Notes under the pieces: model-generated
Told to the model about the DNA's origin: nothing
What the model saw: the letters and a program-made list of their open reading frames with translations, nothing else
Database searches by the model: none
Shown: one piece after another, positions 6,796 to 15,820 of the stretch
How positions within the stretch are numbered: position 1 is the stretch's first letter
Layout: each line of letters opens with the position of its first letter
Source of the DNA: Fidelibacterota bacterium CG1_02_48_14
GTDB lineage: Bacteria > Fidelibacterota > UBA8477
Reading direction: 5' to 3'
DNA: 33,208 nucleotides
Assembly: GCA_001872685.1 (NCBI GenBank)
Contig: MNWS01000016.1
Span: 1 to 33,208 of the forward strand
Position numbers and translations under genes: made by a program

Positions 6796-7511
6796 CTCCC
6801 ATCGTCCGCATTTTGAACCGTCTGAATGGCGGAAAATTCAGCCTTTAATTCCTGCGGAATGATAAAGGCAAACAGGTTAGTTAGCCAGATGATATCATCC
6901 TCAGACCACCCAACATTAGCCATTCCCCGGCGGTGTGCTTTGAACTGATTCACCATTCCCGTGACCATTAAAGCGACTAAAACAGCCCACTCCCGATATT
7001 TCAACTCCAACCCGGTCCGGGATAAAACCCGACCATATCCATCCGCCAACATCCATTGAGTCAGATCAGGGTGTAGCCGATTCATATTGACTAAAAGTCT
7101 GTCGAATTTCGTGCCATAAATTGTCTGGCACGTGATAGCCCCCTGTTTTTCCGACGGAAAGCGTTGGTGATTCTTTGGCGGTGTATTCTCGGGTGTTAAT
7201 TTTCGCAACACCGTCAAAGCTTCGATGGTCCGTGGAAAACCGGCAAAGAGCAGGGTTTGCAGGATGACTTCCTCAACCTCCGTGATTGAAACATGATCCG
7301 AATTAAATGTCATTTTAAGCCAGTCTGATAGGATCCGGGGTTTATGATCCGCCGTCAAACCGCTTACCCCGCCAAGAATGACTGCCTTGAGCAAATGATC
7401 CGGAATTTTTCCCGTTGTGACCCAATCTGTCAAAAGGGGCCAGGAAAGGAGCGTTTTAATTAATTCCGGAGTTACCATTGATTCCAAATTTCTATTCATT
7501 TTATTGACCAT
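6792..7511 (-). CDS. Carboxymuconolactone decarboxylase-like (CMD/AhpD fold) protein
   Basis: A 239-residue cytoplasmic protein with two apparent CMD-like helical units. Residues about 20-105 include the VILQTLLFAGFPRTIEAL helix pair. Residues about 130-220 include the KYREWAVLVALMVTG helix and QFKAHRRGMANVGWSEDDI, which mirrors the gamma-CMD pattern (SHxRGAxNVG). Only one cysteine is present and the AhpD CxxC redox motif is missing, so a peroxidase-reductase role is unlikely. The function is unknown; the family name should not be read as an activity. It is the first gene of the probable operon and overlaps murQ by ATGA. The ATG at 7511 is used, with internal ATGs at codons 5 and 12 as alternatives. 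Confidence 0.7.
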   Translation of the reverse strand: MVNKMNRNLESMVTPELIKTLLSWPLLTDWVTTGKIPDHLLKAVILGGVSGLTADHKPRILSDWLKMTFNSDHVSITEVEEVILQTLLFAGFPRTIEALTVLRKLTPENTPPKNHQRFPSEKQGAITCQTIYGTKFDRLLVNMNRLHPDLTQWMLADGYGRVLSRTGLELKYREWAVLVALMVTGMVNQFKAHRRGMANVGWSEDDIIWLTNLFAFIIPQELKAEFSAIQTVQNADDGR

Positions 7512-7519
7512 TTTCCCAA

Positions 7520-7548
7520 TTGTCCGCTCCCTATTATCCCATTATACT
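7520..7548 (+). promoter_or_regulatory. Probable sigma70-type promoter for the CorC/LptG operon
   Basis: TTGTCC (7520-7525) and TATACT (7543-7548) are separated by 17 nt in the 87-nt gap between divergent genes. The match is 4/6 and 5/6 to consensus. On the minus strand TATAAT (7541-7546) overlaps it and may be a -10 for the CMD-murQ operon, but no good -35 is visible for that direction. Confidence 0.5.
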
Positions 7549-7598
7549 TAAAGCGATGCAAGGATTATCCAGGTTCAACCTCAGCAACTGAAATAAAC

Positions 7599-8810
7599 AT
7601 GGCAATTGAAATCACACTAGCGGTTATAGGGCTTATTTTGAGCGCACTTTTTTCAGGTGCTGAAATCGCCTTGTTGTCAGCAAACCCGTTACAAATTGAG
7701 GTTTGGAACAAGCAAGGAATCAGTGGTTCCGGCTCGGCACTCCGGGCGACCCGGAATTCTGAAGTATTTTTAACCACCTCTTTAATCGGGATCAACATTG
7801 CCAATGTTCTGACAACCTCCTTTGCAACGATTATGCTCTATGTCTATATCCCCTATAAATGGTTGGTGGTCGTCATCGTCTCGATTGTGATACTGTTAGT
7901 CGGGGAAATTTTCCCTAAGACCATATTCCGCGAATTCCCCAACGCCTCCATGCTCTTTTTCGGGCGGTTTGTCCAAATATTCCAAATTGCCTTTTTCCCG
8001 TTGATCTGGATTTTGAGCTGGTATCGCCTTATTGTGCTGAAAAGCAGTACGCCGGACGCATCCCTCACCAGCATGGACCGGAACGAACTACAGCTCCTTT
8101 TCCACCAGGTGAAGGACACACACAGTGAGGAGGTTGATGTCCACGAGCGACAGACGATTGCCCGGATTTTCAAGTTCCGGAACCGCACAGTAGGTGAGAT
8201 CATGACTCAGCGACCGGACATCACGGCTGTTCCGGTGACTGCAAGTATCGCTGAAGTAGAATCGGCATTTCTCGAATCAGGCTATTCCAAATTGCCGGTT
8301 TATGACCAGACGATTGACAACATTATTGGCGTCGTTTTTCTACACGATTTTTTCCAAAACCCGAAAATCCTCTCTGAAATCGTTCGTGAAACCTATTTTG
8401 TTCCGGAAAGCAAACAGGCTGAAGAACTCCTGCAGGAATTCAAACACAACCGTATCAGCATGGCAATTGTCATTGACGAATTCGGCGGTACCGCCGGACT
8501 CGTAACCATGGAAGATTTGTCGGAAGAATTATTCGGTGAATTCACGGATGCCTTTGATGGAGCAGCAGATCCGGTCCAAATTCTGGAGCAAGGGCTGCTG
8601 GTGAACGGAAATGCCGAAGTTGAACTGCTGAATAATCAGTACAAACTCAATATTCCCCCGGGTGACTATGAGACACTGGCTGGATTTTTAATCGAATCCC
8701 TGGGTCATATACCCTTGAAAAATGAGACATTTGAAACCGAAAATCACCGCTATGTGATCTCCTCTGCCTCCCCTACCCGCATCGAAAAAATCTTTATTCA
8801 ATCGACTTAA
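7599..8810 (+). CDS. HlyC/CorC family transporter-like protein (CNNM-CBS-CorC domains)
   Basis: A 403-residue inner-membrane protein. The N-terminal DUF21/CNNM domain (residues 1-150) begins with a hydrophobic segment ending LFSGAEIALLS, the usual family start, and has further membrane helices around 60-85 and 100-150. A CBS pair follows (about 195-310, with VGEIMTQRPDITAVPV). A CorC_HlyC transporter-associated domain ends the protein (about 325-400, with PPGDYETLAGFLIESLGHIP). Relatives are linked to Mg2+/Co2+ efflux or regulation and, in some bacteria, to haemolysin annotations by old naming; the ion is not decided here. There is no Shine-Dalgarno site. The stop shares a base with the next gene's ATG, so the two are coupled. 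Confidence 0.93.
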   Translation: MAIEITLAVIGLILSALFSGAEIALLSANPLQIEVWNKQGISGSGSALRATRNSEVFLTTSLIGINIANVLTTSFATIMLYVYIPYKWLVVVIVSIVILLVGEIFPKTIFREFPNASMLFFGRFVQIFQIAFFPLIWILSWYRLIVLKSSTPDASLTSMDRNELQLLFHQVKDTHSEEVDVHERQTIARIFKFRNRTVGEIMTQRPDITAVPVTASIAEVESAFLESGYSKLPVYDQTIDNIIGVVFLHDFFQNPKILSEIVRETYFVPESKQAEELLQEFKHNRISMAIVIDEFGGTAGLVTMEDLSEELFGEFTDAFDGAADPVQILEQGLLVNGNAEVELLNNQYKLNIPPGDYETLAGFLIESLGHIPLKNETFETENHRYVISSASPTRIEKIFIQST

Positions 8811-9892
8811 TGTCCACACTCGACCGCTATATCCTGTCTGCCTTTTTACGCATCTTCGGACTGGTACTGGTTTCGTTAATTGGTGTCATTCTCATCGTGG
8901 ATTTCGTTGAGCACATTGACGCTTTTGTGGACCAGGGATTGACGCCGACACTCGTGGTTATTTACTACTTTTACAATTTACCTTCCTTCATTGATATGTC
9001 GCTGCCCATGTCCACGCTTCTGGCGACGGTATTCACACTGGGGACTCTTAATCGTAATTATGAAATTGCGGCATTAAAAGCCTGCGGAATTAGTTTATAT
9101 CGTATCACCCGGTCCCTGCTGTGGCTGGGTGTATTCCTCACCGTTTTCCAGTTTCTCTTTCAAAACTTCCTGGTGATGCCTTTTAACCACAAAAACAAAC
9201 AAATGGCGCGTGAATACCTCAAACCGGTGCGCACACCAACCGTCTTACGTGAGGTTATACGGCAGGATTTGAACGGGAATATTGTCGTCTTTTCCCAATA
9301 TTTCCCGAAGCAAAATCGCGGTGCAGAAGTAGCCATTTACAGCTTCAATGATTCCACGTTGCAGCAGCGCTGGGACTATGTCAGGATGAATTGGATCGAC
9401 TCGTTGGGTGTCTGGGAATATAAAAATGGTGTCCAACGAACTTTTTCCGCCGGGGGTGAAGTTGCCTTCGAAAAGCTACCGGAAGTAGGGAATGTCCCGT
9501 TGACACTCACACCCGGGGACATTGAAAAAGAGGAGATTCGACCAGATGAAATGAACATTTTTCAACTGGCAAAATTCATCGAAAAGAAGCGAATTCTCGG
9601 ACTGAATCCCCGACATTGGATAACGGATTTTCATTTCAAAATCGCGTTTATCTTTACCGGTTTTATCACCATTTTTCTGGGAATTTCTTTCGCGCTACAG
9701 GGATCGCGTGAGAATCTGGCTCCTGCGGTGGGGAAGAGTATTTTTGCGCTTTTCATCTACTACATATTCATTATGGGCGGGAAAAAAGTCGGCAATTCTG
9801 CCTCTTTTCACCCGGCCTACGCGGTCTGGGCTGGCAATTTTATTCTTTTATTTGTGGGCAGTTTTTTGTTTTGGCGAACGTCGAAACGCTAA
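8810..9892 (+). CDS. LptF/LptG family LPS export permease
   Basis: A 360-residue inner-membrane permease of the YjgP/YjgQ (LptF/LptG) family. With LptB and LptC it would lift lipopolysaccharide from the inner membrane into the periplasmic bridge. The N-terminus (TLDRYILSAFLRIF, then a helix, then DFVEHIDAFVDQG) is typical. Two N-terminal helices to about residue 120, a periplasmic beta-jellyroll region (about 130-265) and three C-terminal helices (about 280-355) are visible. Length fits one half-permease; the partner is not in the window. The sequence alone does not decide LptF versus LptG, although the N-terminus favours LptG. Its 3' end overlaps the convergent barrel gene by 4 nt. Confidence 0.92.
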   Translation: MSTLDRYILSAFLRIFGLVLVSLIGVILIVDFVEHIDAFVDQGLTPTLVVIYYFYNLPSFIDMSLPMSTLLATVFTLGTLNRNYEIAALKACGISLYRITRSLLWLGVFLTVFQFLFQNFLVMPFNHKNKQMAREYLKPVRTPTVLREVIRQDLNGNIVVFSQYFPKQNRGAEVAIYSFNDSTLQQRWDYVRMNWIDSLGVWEYKNGVQRTFSAGGEVAFEKLPEVGNVPLTLTPGDIEKEEIRPDEMNIFQLAKFIEKKRILGLNPRHWITDFHFKIAFIFTGFITIFLGISFALQGSRENLAPAVGKSIFALFIYYIFIMGGKKVGNSASFHPAYAVWAGNFILLFVGSFLFWRTSKR

Positions 9893-11325
9893 CGCCCCGC
9901 AGGGGTTGTTGCGGCTGAGCGGAAAGGCTTCATCTTGCGGAATGAAGCACCCACTGCGAATTGAAATCCGGTAGCCGTGGTGAGAGAATAGCCGCCGTAC
10001 ATTCTAAGACCCAGACTGATGTCCGCCCATGAAGTCGCAAAACCAAATCCAAAGGACATTTCGGGACTAAATTCTCCACCCCAGGCAAGGCCGGTACGGA
10101 TGGGCAGGTATTTGAAATGGGTCACCTCGGTAGCAACGGACAAGCGCCATTGCTTGCGTGCGAAGTAATAATCAGTGAATCCGGTGGAAAGATCAAAATA
10201 GAGGGTCACTTCCGGATCAACAAAGTAGGCTACCCCCATGCGCAAGATCGCAGGGTAATTGCTGGAAAATTGACCGATGAGAGAGTCCGGAATCGCCTCG
10301 CTGGATTTTTGGAAAAGGCTGTCCGGGGGCAAATTAAAAAACCGACGAACATTCAGACTGTCCACCCAAAATTGATTGAGGGTTCCGGAGGTGTAGACAC
10401 CGGATTCGGTTGGAATCCCCAGCGTGCTGCGAATTGGGTAGAGTGCTTCGATCCAGTCAATATTCCGGTTGATGTAATTCCGGCGACCCCAGTAAATTTT
10501 TCCAACGACATTATTAATAGCCGCGCCAAACTGCCATTTATCCACCCGATCGGATGTGAATCCAAAGTCCAGAGCAATTCCATCGCCGCCGATTGCCTGG
10601 CGATTTTGGTAGAAAGATTGGCTGGTGATATACTGCTCACCTGTGTGGAAATACCCTCCGGAAGAATCAACCGCTGCGTAACCAATTCCCGCCAAATATT
10701 TGATGGTAAAGCCTACTTTGAATTCTGGAAATGGAATGGCGAACGAAAATCCCAAATGCTGAATGATGAGAATATCCTGTTTAAAGGACATGTCATAAGT
10801 AGAACCAACCGGATTTAACTCCAGGAGTAATTTGAAAAATGGGCTGGGCAGGTTGGATTCCCAAAATACCTGAATACCCGAGGTAATGGCATAATTCCCC
10901 CAGGAGAAATTCAGTCCCGGAAAACTCGTGTTCGAGCCCATGTCGAATACCAAACCACGCGATGGGATATAACCTTTCAGAAGTGTTTTATAGGTATAGT
11001 TCTGCCCGGGAACTCGCTGTTCCAGGTCCAGGGGTTCACCCGGTGTATCCGGGTCGCCTGTGAAAAACTGATTGTAGAGACTGAGTGTGATGAAATTATT
11101 GCGTATCAGAAAATTGGTATTGAGCAAACTCATGGAAAAGGGTACTTCCTCAACAAAACCGAGATTTGCCGGATTATACCCAACCGCATTATATCCCCGG
11201 GAAGCAATGGTATAGGTTCCACACAATCCAACGCCACGTGCGTCAATCAGCGGTTGTGCCACGAGGCTGCCAATGCTTATCACTGTCAGCGCGAGAAGGA
11301 CTTTGATGGTGCTATTATTGACCAA
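9889..11325 (-). CDS. Predicted outer-membrane beta-barrel protein (PorV/DUF5723-like)
   Basis: A 478-residue exported protein. An N-terminal signal peptide (KVLLALTVISIGSLVAQ) is followed by DARGVGLCGTYTIASRGYNAVGYNPANLGF, the N-terminal hatch pattern of FadL/PorV-like barrels. The rest is rich in alternating hydrophobic and aromatic strands, and ends in a strand-like VGASFRKMKPF segment. The ORF opens with TTG, 11 nt inside the end of the upstream gene, with AGGA about 8 nt before it; no closer ATG exists. That overlap ties it to the 975-residue secreted protein, so a role in exporting or anchoring that protein is a reasonable guess, not shown. Family assignment is by pattern memory only. 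Confidence 0.7.
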   Translation of the reverse strand: MVNNSTIKVLLALTVISIGSLVAQPLIDARGVGLCGTYTIASRGYNAVGYNPANLGFVEEVPFSMSLLNTNFLIRNNFITLSLYNQFFTGDPDTPGEPLDLEQRVPGQNYTYKTLLKGYIPSRGLVFDMGSNTSFPGLNFSWGNYAITSGIQVFWESNLPSPFFKLLLELNPVGSTYDMSFKQDILIIQHLGFSFAIPFPEFKVGFTIKYLAGIGYAAVDSSGGYFHTGEQYITSQSFYQNRQAIGGDGIALDFGFTSDRVDKWQFGAAINNVVGKIYWGRRNYINRNIDWIEALYPIRSTLGIPTESGVYTSGTLNQFWVDSLNVRRFFNLPPDSLFQKSSEAIPDSLIGQFSSNYPAILRMGVAYFVDPEVTLYFDLSTGFTDYYFARKQWRLSVATEVTHFKYLPIRTGLAWGGEFSPEMSFGFGFATSWADISLGLRMYGGYSLTTATGFQFAVGASFRKMKPFRSAATTPAGR

Positions 11326-14242
11326 AGAGCGGTCCTGACTTCAGTACAAATTCAATATAGGATGAGACCCGGATACCTGCCGCCGCCGTCAAAAGCGCCG
11401 GGTAGGGTATGGATTCCAGTCTGAATTTTGTCGCAATAAAATGATCTCTGTCGTCCAACAACCATCCCAGTTCGCCATAAGGTGATGTGTCGTAAATGAG
11501 CAGAAGCTGGGTGTTGTCCGGACTCAGGGTCAATTGGTACAATGTATCACTCACGGTTGGGGCTGGAATATTGGTAATGACGAGGGCATCCTCTACCGAG
11601 GTAAACGGCTGATCAACAGCAATGGCCAGCGTGAATGTATCCAGCAGTGCAAATTGATGATGGACGAAAGTGCCAAAGGTGGAATCCGGACTGGTGTCGG
11701 TAATATTGAAGTCGGCTGAATTCTCAAATGTGACGAAACCATCCTGGCCGGGCAGAACAATTCCAGTCAGGGAATCAACCATCCCACCCTGCAATTGCAC
11801 TGAAAACATGGGAATATTGGGATGCATGATCAGTGTGTCGAGGTTCAGCTCCAGCGTGTCCACCTCTCCATCGTCATTGAGGTCGGCGCTTACAAGCACC
11901 TTATTTTGAACCGAGTTGTAGAACGGAAAATATTTGAGATCGGAAACGAGCATCTGCAACACGCCATTCAAACCACTCTGATTGGTGATGGTTGTGATCA
12001 TGCGAGAACTCTGGAGCATGTCCGATTGATCCGGGATGGAATCTGTCCCTACGAGTTTTTCCCGCATACCCTGATCAATGGGAGCGACTTTCGAGAATTG
12101 GCCCGGCATAAATTCAATACCATTGGGATCAACATCAAAATAAAATGGCACCTCCACCCGCCAGGTTCCCCAGAGTTTGGCGCCCAGTGTAATGGTGGAT
12201 AATCCACTTCGATCAATCTTGGCGGCGCCACCAACCATCACGGCCGTCGGAACAATCTTAAATAAATCCGTGATCGCTTCGCCGGGCTGGAAATGCTGCA
12301 CTTCGGAGGTCTGACCATTATACGTGCGCTGTACCGCCGAGCGGTTCAGACGAATGGTGGTGTGTGCCGGCAAACCCAAGTCACCTCCGGCAACAATCAC
12401 CGAATCCTTATTCAAACTCACCTGCGCCGTATCAGTGGCATTAACACCGGTTACCAAAAGTCCCAGTCCCGGGGCGACCTGGAGCTCGTTATAAACGTCC
12501 AGCGTCAGGATAACATCGGCAAAACTAACACCGGTAAAACCAGGCATGCTGATTGGAATAGACTGATCGCTCAGCGCAAAGCCAATATCAAAGTATCCGG
12601 AGAGGTCGTTGAATTGAATCGCTGCAACATTAACGGATCCGGTGAGCGATAATGAATCCTGTGTCAAATCGAGGGTCGTTACACCACCGCCCCCCATAAT
12701 CACCTCTGTCAGCACGCTTAGTGTATCAATGGGCTCGCCGGTGGTATTCGGACTTTTCAGAAAATAGCCATTCAAAACTATTGTATCGTTGATGGTTGTA
12801 TTTTGGGGAACAGTGATGGTATCCGTGAGGTATGTTGCCGCATCCAGCGTGGCATAAAAATTTTGCATGTGCATGATGATCTGAATGTCTGTCCCCAAGC
12901 TATTCGAGATGCTCATGACAATTCGGTTGGTGTCTGGCGACGCAATATTGTCTTTCACCTCGGCGGAGACCAAGCTGATTTGAAATGTCGTGCTGTCACC
13001 GGTTGCCGGATCCGCACTGGTGGTGGTTGTATTAAAGGGCAAAACCGTGGGCTGTGAGACATCCTGAAAGACGACATCAGCGCTGAGGAACTGATTGATA
13101 CTGACGGTAAATCCATAACGGACATATGGATCGATGCCTTGCAGAAACGTAAGTGTCTGGCCGATTGAGGCGGGTATATATCCCCGGAATTCGACGATGA
13201 GACTATCGTAAAGCGTGACACCCGCCAGATCGGTCCGGATGCTGTCCGGAACCTGGTTCAAATGAAAATAGGGTGAAATCTGGGCGAATTGATGATCATG
13301 CAGCGTGATGGTGTCGCCGGAAGCTTTTTTGGTATAGACACGCAGGTCGTAATCATTGATTGGCACAGGCATCTGGTTGGAGATGAGTGACTCGATGTAG
13401 CCTTGCCCGATCGTTACCGATTCAAAACTCTGGATAGCGCTATTCTCGCCGAGTGATGCCGGATCCGGTAACACACCAACGGCTTGCCGGACGGCCGGTA
13501 ATGCGATTTGGGGGACATTAATGGTATCGGTGATGGTGTACCTAAGTGTATCAGCATAGATGGCAAAATTGGCATCGCACTGTGTCACAAAATCCGGTGT
13601 TGAAATCTGCTGAAAAGTATAGCTGGTATCAATGCGGGTATAACCTGGAATCTGAACATCCGAGTCACGGTTAAGATCGGTGGGATCGCTGCCGAATGTG
13701 AATTTGATGGTGTCGTTGACGACGGTCGTGGGTTCAGCACATGTTGCGCGTGGAATGGAAATGGGAATAGCGGGAGGTCCCAGGTTCACCATTTGCATTA
13801 AATAAATCATCGAATCAATACCCACATGGATGCTTTCGGGCAACTGACTACGCAGAGCGATGGGGCCCACCCCAAATGGCAACGGTGCCTGTTCCGGAAC
13901 CCGAAAGATATTGGTGGGAATATTCAAAGTGTCCAGCAAACCTTCTACTGCCAAGTAAATGCCGCCCGGGTAATTGCCGGCTACTGAATCGACCGGAATA
14001 TCCATGATACCGTCTGAGTTGGTGTCTGCAGAATCAGCGTATACATAGATCAGATTAGCGCTATCAACCAGTCCGTCAAATCCATAACGCTGATTGATGA
14101 GGGGCATGGTAAGTGTCATATTCCAGGTGGGTGCCTGAAATTTTCCCGGAAGTTGGAATTCACACTGGAGCACCGTAATCAACCAGATCAGGCTGGTGAC
14201 GATGGCTGTTCGCTTGGCTGATTTATTTAGATCAAGTGGCAA
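11315..14242 (-). CDS. Large secreted or surface lipoprotein-like protein of unknown function
   Basis: A 975-residue protein I cannot assign to a characterised family. A basic start (KSAKR) and a hydrophobic stretch lead to LITVLQC, a possible lipobox with a non-standard Q before the cysteine (about residue 27). It is followed by an FCB-style EFQLPGKFQAPTWNMTLTMPLI segment. The rest is long, Thr/Asp/Ser-rich and beta-prone, with few cysteines. Two acidic DxNxDGxxD loops (DTNSDGIMD near residue 74 and DLNDDGEVD near residue 795) look like calcium-binding loops. No type-IX tag is present. The frame opens with TTG at 14242; no nearby ATG exists, so the start is uncertain. It overlaps the barrel gene downstream by 11 nt, suggesting a paired envelope function. 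Confidence 0.7.
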   Translation of the reverse strand: MPLDLNKSAKRTAIVTSLIWLITVLQCEFQLPGKFQAPTWNMTLTMPLINQRYGFDGLVDSANLIYVYADSADTNSDGIMDIPVDSVAGNYPGGIYLAVEGLLDTLNIPTNIFRVPEQAPLPFGVGPIALRSQLPESIHVGIDSMIYLMQMVNLGPPAIPISIPRATCAEPTTVVNDTIKFTFGSDPTDLNRDSDVQIPGYTRIDTSYTFQQISTPDFVTQCDANFAIYADTLRYTITDTINVPQIALPAVRQAVGVLPDPASLGENSAIQSFESVTIGQGYIESLISNQMPVPINDYDLRVYTKKASGDTITLHDHQFAQISPYFHLNQVPDSIRTDLAGVTLYDSLIVEFRGYIPASIGQTLTFLQGIDPYVRYGFTVSINQFLSADVVFQDVSQPTVLPFNTTTTSADPATGDSTTFQISLVSAEVKDNIASPDTNRIVMSISNSLGTDIQIIMHMQNFYATLDAATYLTDTITVPQNTTINDTIVLNGYFLKSPNTTGEPIDTLSVLTEVIMGGGGVTTLDLTQDSLSLTGSVNVAAIQFNDLSGYFDIGFALSDQSIPISMPGFTGVSFADVILTLDVYNELQVAPGLGLLVTGVNATDTAQVSLNKDSVIVAGGDLGLPAHTTIRLNRSAVQRTYNGQTSEVQHFQPGEAITDLFKIVPTAVMVGGAAKIDRSGLSTITLGAKLWGTWRVEVPFYFDVDPNGIEFMPGQFSKVAPIDQGMREKLVGTDSIPDQSDMLQSSRMITTITNQSGLNGVLQMLVSDLKYFPFYNSVQNKVLVSADLNDDGEVDTLELNLDTLIMHPNIPMFSVQLQGGMVDSLTGIVLPGQDGFVTFENSADFNITDTSPDSTFGTFVHHQFALLDTFTLAIAVDQPFTSVEDALVITNIPAPTVSDTLYQLTLSPDNTQLLLIYDTSPYGELGWLLDDRDHFIATKFRLESIPYPALLTAAAGIRVSSYIEFVLKSGPLFGQ

Positions 14243-14353
14243 TTTGTCCCGATGCTTCCAGAAATGTCGCTATGAGCTATTCGTTTGATGGTTGCGCTAA
14301 AGATAATAATTATTTTGCCGCATTAAAGCACCACATTCACTGCTAATGACCTG

Positions 14354-14387
14354 TGGCTCAACCATTTTGGCGATTGATTTTGAGCCA
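14354..14387. promoter_or_regulatory. Inverted repeat upstream of the 975-residue protein gene
   Basis: TGGCTCAA (14354-14361) and TTGAGCCA (14380-14387) are perfect 8-bp arms 18 nt apart, in the 228-nt gap between the ahcY stop and the start of the large secreted-protein gene. It could be an operator for that gene. No promoter was clear in the rest of the gap. Confidence 0.35.
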
Positions 14388-14412
14388 TTAATGAAGGGAT
14401 AGGCATAATGAT

Positions 14413-14442
14413 ACAAACGCCCGGCGGGAACCAGGCGTTTGT
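14413..14442 (-). terminator. Hairpin after ahcY, terminator-like
   Basis: ACAAACGCC (14413-14421) and GGCGTTTGT (14434-14442) give a perfect 9-bp stem with a 12-nt loop, 28 nt beyond the ahcY stop. The minus-strand sequence after it lacks a real T-run, so it may be a weak or Rho-assisted terminator. Confidence 0.5.
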
Positions 14443-14470
14443 CAGTCACTATCTTCGTAAATATCTGTTT

Positions 14471-15817
14471 TTAATAGCGATAATAGTCCGGTTTGTAGGG
14501 ACCTTTTTTGTCAATCCCCAGGTAATCAGCCTGTTTATCAGAAAGTTGCGTCAGATGCACACCCAGTTTATCGAGATGCAGACGGGCAACTTCTTCGTCC
14601 AGTGCTTTGGGCAGGACGTAAACTTTACCGGTTTCGTACCTGCCGTCATTCTGCCAAAGAGCCATCTGAGCCAGAACCTGGTTTGTGAAGGAATTGCTCA
14701 TGACAAAACTGGGATGACCGGTGGCATTACCAAGGTTTACCAGGCGACCCCGGGACAACAGAATGATCGAGTGACCGTCAGGAAAGATAAATTTATCAAC
14801 CTGTGGTTTGATATTTTCCTCAACGATGGCTTTATCATTCACCAATCCAGCCACATCAATCTCCAGATCAAAATGGCCGATATTACAGACAATTGCCTGA
14901 TCTTTCATTCTTGCCATGTGATCTTTGGTAACGATGTCCCGATTGCCGGTGGCGGTAACAAAAATATCGCCGCTGCTGCAAGCTTCTTCCATGGTGACGA
15001 CCTGGTAACCTTCCATGGCAGCCTGTAGAGCACAGATGGGGTCGATTTCGGTGACCAAGACCCGGGCACCAATGCTACTCATGGACTGAGCGCAACCTTT
15101 GCCAACATCACCATAACCGGCCACGACAACGATTTTGCCGGCGACCATGACATCCGTGCCGCGCTTGATGCCGTCAGCAAGGGATTCACGGCATCCGTAC
15201 AGATTATCGAATTTACTCTTGGTAACCGAATCATTCACATTGATGGCCGGAAACTTCAATTCGCCGGTTTCCATCATCTGATAAAGCCGGTGAACTCCTG
15301 TGGTGGTTTCCTCTGAAACGCCCTTAATCGTATCCCACATGTGAGTATGATCGCGCTGAACGACCAGCGTCAAATCACCACCATCGTCCAAAAGCAAATT
15401 CGGGCCTGCTCCGTCCGGCCAGGCTAATGTCTGGTCAACGCACCACCAATACTCTTCCTCAGTCTCACCTTTCCAGGCGAACACGGGAACACCGGTGACA
15501 GCTAATGCGGCGGCAGCATGATCCTGAGTTGAGAAAATGTTACAGCTCGACCACCGGACCTCTGCGCCCAGCTCAACCAATGTTTCCACTAAAACCGCGG
15601 TTTGTACAGTCATGTGGATGCATCCGGAAATACGAGCGCCCTTGAGCGGTTTATGCTCACCATATCGTTCCCGAAGTGCCATTAAACCCGGCATTTCTTT
15701 CTCGGCGATTTCTATTTCTTTGCGCCCAAATTCAGCCAGTTTGATGTCGGCAACCTTATAATCGGCTGTTTTGGCTTTTGTCTGTGCTGGCTTGGGGGCT
15801 GTCAATATTTGAGACAT
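14471..15817 (-). CDS. ahcY: Adenosylhomocysteinase (SAH hydrolase)
   Basis: A 448-residue NAD-dependent enzyme splitting S-adenosylhomocysteine into adenosine and homocysteine, which relieves product inhibition of methyltransferases. Strong motifs: [13 protein letters not shown] near the N-terminus, [15 protein letters not shown], the [15 protein letters not shown] segment with the catalytic K/D/N cluster, the [11 protein letters not shown] loop near residue 233, and the C-terminal [19 protein letters not shown] plus [10 protein letters not shown] ending. It lacks the roughly 40-residue insert seen in plant/some bacterial enzymes, going by its length. It begins 3 nt after the metK stop and is clearly cotranscribed. 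The organism thus uses the one-step SAH pathway; no luxS or Pfs gene is seen in the window. Confidence 0.97.
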   Translation of the reverse strand: MSQILTAPKPAQTKAKTADYKVADIKLAEFGRKEIEIAEKEMPGLMALRERYGEHKPLKGARISGCIHMTVQTAVLVETLVELGAEVRWSSCNIFSTQDHAAAALAVTGVPVFAWKGETEEEYWWCVDQTLAWPDGAGPNLLLDDGGDLTLVVQRDHTHMWDTIKGVSEETTTGVHRLYQMMETGELKFPAINVNDSVTKSKFDNLYGCRESLADGIKRGTDVMVAGKIVVVAGYGDVGKGCAQSMSSIGARVLVTEIDPICALQAAMEGYQVVTMEEACSSGDIFVTATGNRDIVTKDHMARMKDQAIVCNIGHFDLEIDVAGLVNDKAIVEENIKPQVDKFIFPDGHSIILLSRGRLVNLGNATGHPSFVMSNSFTNQVLAQMALWQNDGRYETGKVYVLPKALDEEVARLHLDKLGVHLTQLSDKQADYLGIDKKGPYKPDYYRY

Positions 15818-15820
15818 GCG

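Noticed and set aside
7565-7804. 79-codon minus-strand ORF overlapping the CorC gene start
   Set aside because: It is antisense to the conserved CNNM domain and lacks a domain or ribosome-binding site.
10117-10818. 233-codon plus-strand ORF
   Set aside because: It lies antisense to the barrel gene, which has a signal peptide and strand pattern; the plus-strand translation shows no recognisable domain.
14408-15028. 206-codon plus-strand ORF
   Set aside because: It starts in the hairpin after ahcY and is antisense to ahcY; no domain is visible.
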